Of a stretch of 64,000 nucleotides of DNA, positions 62,927-64,000 are shown piece after piece. The position numbers and the translations under genes are program-made. Position 1 is the first letter of the stretch. Every line of letters begins with the position of its first letter. The stretch is from assembly GCF_900128965.1 (NCBI RefSeq), contig NZ_FQUL01000010.1:1-64000 (forward strand), written 5' to 3'. Under the pieces are notes generated by a model. The model was not told where the DNA came from. It did not search any database and was given only the letters and a program-made list of their open reading frames with translations. The DNA is from Ferrithrix thermotolerans DSM 19514. GTDB taxonomy: Bacteria > Actinomycetota > Acidimicrobiia > Acidimicrobiales > Acidimicrobiaceae.

Positions 62927-64000
62927 TTAGCACGCTAGCGAGGTTGCGCCGCTCTTTAGTGCGTTATTCCACGAAGCAAGCGTCCCTGGCGGTATCACTG
63001 TGAAGCCCTTCCCGCGGCCATTGGGCGACCACACTTCAATTGACTGTGCGTGATACTGCAATCCCATCGCGATCGTGCTACATGTGAGGGGTGCCCCACT
63101 TGTCTGGAAGTACACGGTGGGGTTCACCCCCTCTGAGTAGAGCGTTTGGATCTCCTGAACCAAGGGTCCTGAAGCTGCTGTAGAGGAGATATCAGGCGAC
63201 AGATCGTTGTTCCCGATAATGCAGGTTGGCCCGCCGGAGGTTTTTGATTGCGCACAGGCGGTTGCTATGGTGTCCATCGCATTGACATTCGGACCCTGAG
63301 ATCCTATGGCGCCTGGTAGTACGTTCATGGCGAAGGTGACGGGTGTCGTCTTCCAGTTGGCGTAATCGCCGAGTGCCTGCTGAAGGCAGGCGTATTGCAA
63401 CGCTGGCGTCCATCCTGCGGCCTGGAGATTTCGCTGCGACACAAGGGCGCCTGACACCACAAACGGCTCGCCAGTGCTCGAAGAGCATGACGAGACGGAC
63501 ACCTGCCGAATGAGCGGGTTGCTATCAAACGCGGCGCCAAGGGCGAGTTGAAAGCTCCTCCACGCTGATTCAAAGCTCGGTGTCCACCAGCGCCCTATCT
63601 GTACGGTTACGCCATGAACGTCTTCCGTTACAGTGCCCGACTGTGAGGTGACCCAACTTGGTGCGCTATACCCCGCAAACACTCGGAGCTTCACTCCCAC
63701 TGGGGTACTCGGGTGCTGCGCGTTCCAGGCGCTCACGGCTGCCAGTGAGTTGTCAAGGTCCGTCCAGTCGTAGACCCCTGGATGCGGTTCGAGTTGTTGC
63801 CATGCTTCATTGACCACTACCCCAGCGAACGCGCCTGCGTAGCCGTCAAGTGGCGACATGTCGATCGTCGGAAATGGTTGATCCTCCTGGTAGGAGTTCT
63901 GCGCGCCCATGTCGATAATGCCAAGGAGGGGTGGCTTGGATGCACCGGGTCCTGAACCCTGTGACGATGCCGGCGGTGCTTGCGCCTCGGTGGTTGGAGT
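62927..64000 (-). CDS. Secreted glycosidase-like protein, 5' end outside the window
   Basis: The frame is open to the right edge, so the N-terminus is missing. At least 357 residues: a Pro/Ser/Gly/Ala linker, then LLGIIDMGAQNSYQ. VVNEAWQQLEPHPGVYDWTD is the typical first strand of GH5/GH42-like TIM-barrel glycosidases, followed by GVKLRVFAGYSAPSWV. The catalytic Glu pair cannot be fixed by eye. By eye the DNA is more GC-rich than the rest of the window, and it lies beyond the IS relics, so recent transfer is likely. Confidence 0.7.
   Translation of the reverse strand, partial: TPTTEAQAPPASSQGSGPGASKPPLLGIIDMGAQNSYQEDQPFPTIDMSPLDGYAGAFAGVVVNEAWQQLEPHPGVYDWTDLDNSLAAVSAWNAQHPSTPVGVKLRVFAGYSAPSWVTSQSGTVTEDVHGVTVQIGRWWTPSFESAWRSFQLALGAAFDSNPLIRQVSVSSCSSSTGEPFVVSGALVSQRNLQAAGWTPALQYACLQQALGDYANWKTTPVTFAMNVLPGAIGSQGPNVNAMDTIATACAQSKTSGGPTCIIGNNDLSPDISSTAASGPLVQEIQTLYSEGVNPTVYFQTSGAPLTCSTIAMGLQYHAQSIEVWSPNGRGKGFTVIPPGTLASWNNALKSGATSLAC

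Overview
The window looks like a chromosome segment of an acidophile-type actinobacterium, most likely class Acidimicrobiia (the Acidimicrobium, Ferrimicrobium and Acidithrix group). This is an inference. It rests on base composition near half GC by eye, frequent GTG and TTG starts, lipoproteins with Thr/Ser-rich linkers, and the actinobacterial gcvH - garA/odhI - ftsR - bifunctional nuclease - merR gene order with pgsA nearby.

Layout. 1-2.1 kb is a graveyard of decayed insertion sequences: an IS3-type OrfA, a Cys-rich fragment and a TnpB relic with right-end hairpins. 2.1-5.0 kb holds one large GAF/PAS regulator with degenerate GGDEF and EAL domains, broken by a single-base frameshift in a run of seven G. 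5-9 kb has pyruvate kinase, an EamA permease, a PsiE-like protein and a class II aldolase. 9-16.6 kb carries the glycine cleavage system (gcvT-gcvPA-gcvPB, and gcvH apart) around the conserved garA cluster. 16.7-27.6 kb has a LapA-like protein, a ManC fused to a pseudo-phosphomannomutase, a CDP-alcohol phosphatidyltransferase, a membrane GGDEF-EAL protein, an MBL hydrolase, CcdA and an ABC-F ATPase. 27.9-34.6 kb encodes an AddAB-like recombination helicase-nuclease.

34.7-44.5 kb is a compact phenylacetate degradation operon (paaG-H-I-K-A-B-C-D-E-tetR-thiolase). A promoter with a perfect -35 box and a near-perfect 20-bp TetR-type palindrome lie just upstream. No paaZ or paaF is visible. 44.7-46.2 kb has a methyltransferase and a DUF4232-type lipoprotein. 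46.4-49.9 kb is the NAD operon nadC-nadA-nadB. 50-52.6 kb has a translationally coupled AtuA-like/TIGR03084 pair. 52.7-54.9 kb is a MarR/MFS efflux unit with a candidate operator.

55.2-62.2 kb looks like a cell-surface locus: a processive-type GT2 glycosyltransferase, an HlyD-type adaptor, two divergent paralogous secreted proteins of a family I do not recognise, and a small two-helix membrane protein. From 62.2 kb to the end the DNA changes character. Tails of IS200/IS605 TnpA and TnpB lie on the minus strand, TnpB structural hairpins sit inside one of them, a hexapeptide-repeat gene is truncated against the TnpB tail, and a GC-richer secreted glycosidase-like gene runs off the right edge.

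The strongest candidates for something undescribed are the divergent secreted paralogs with their GT2/HlyD neighbours and the frameshifted pseudo-GGDEF-EAL regulator. No CRISPR array, tRNA or rRNA was seen.
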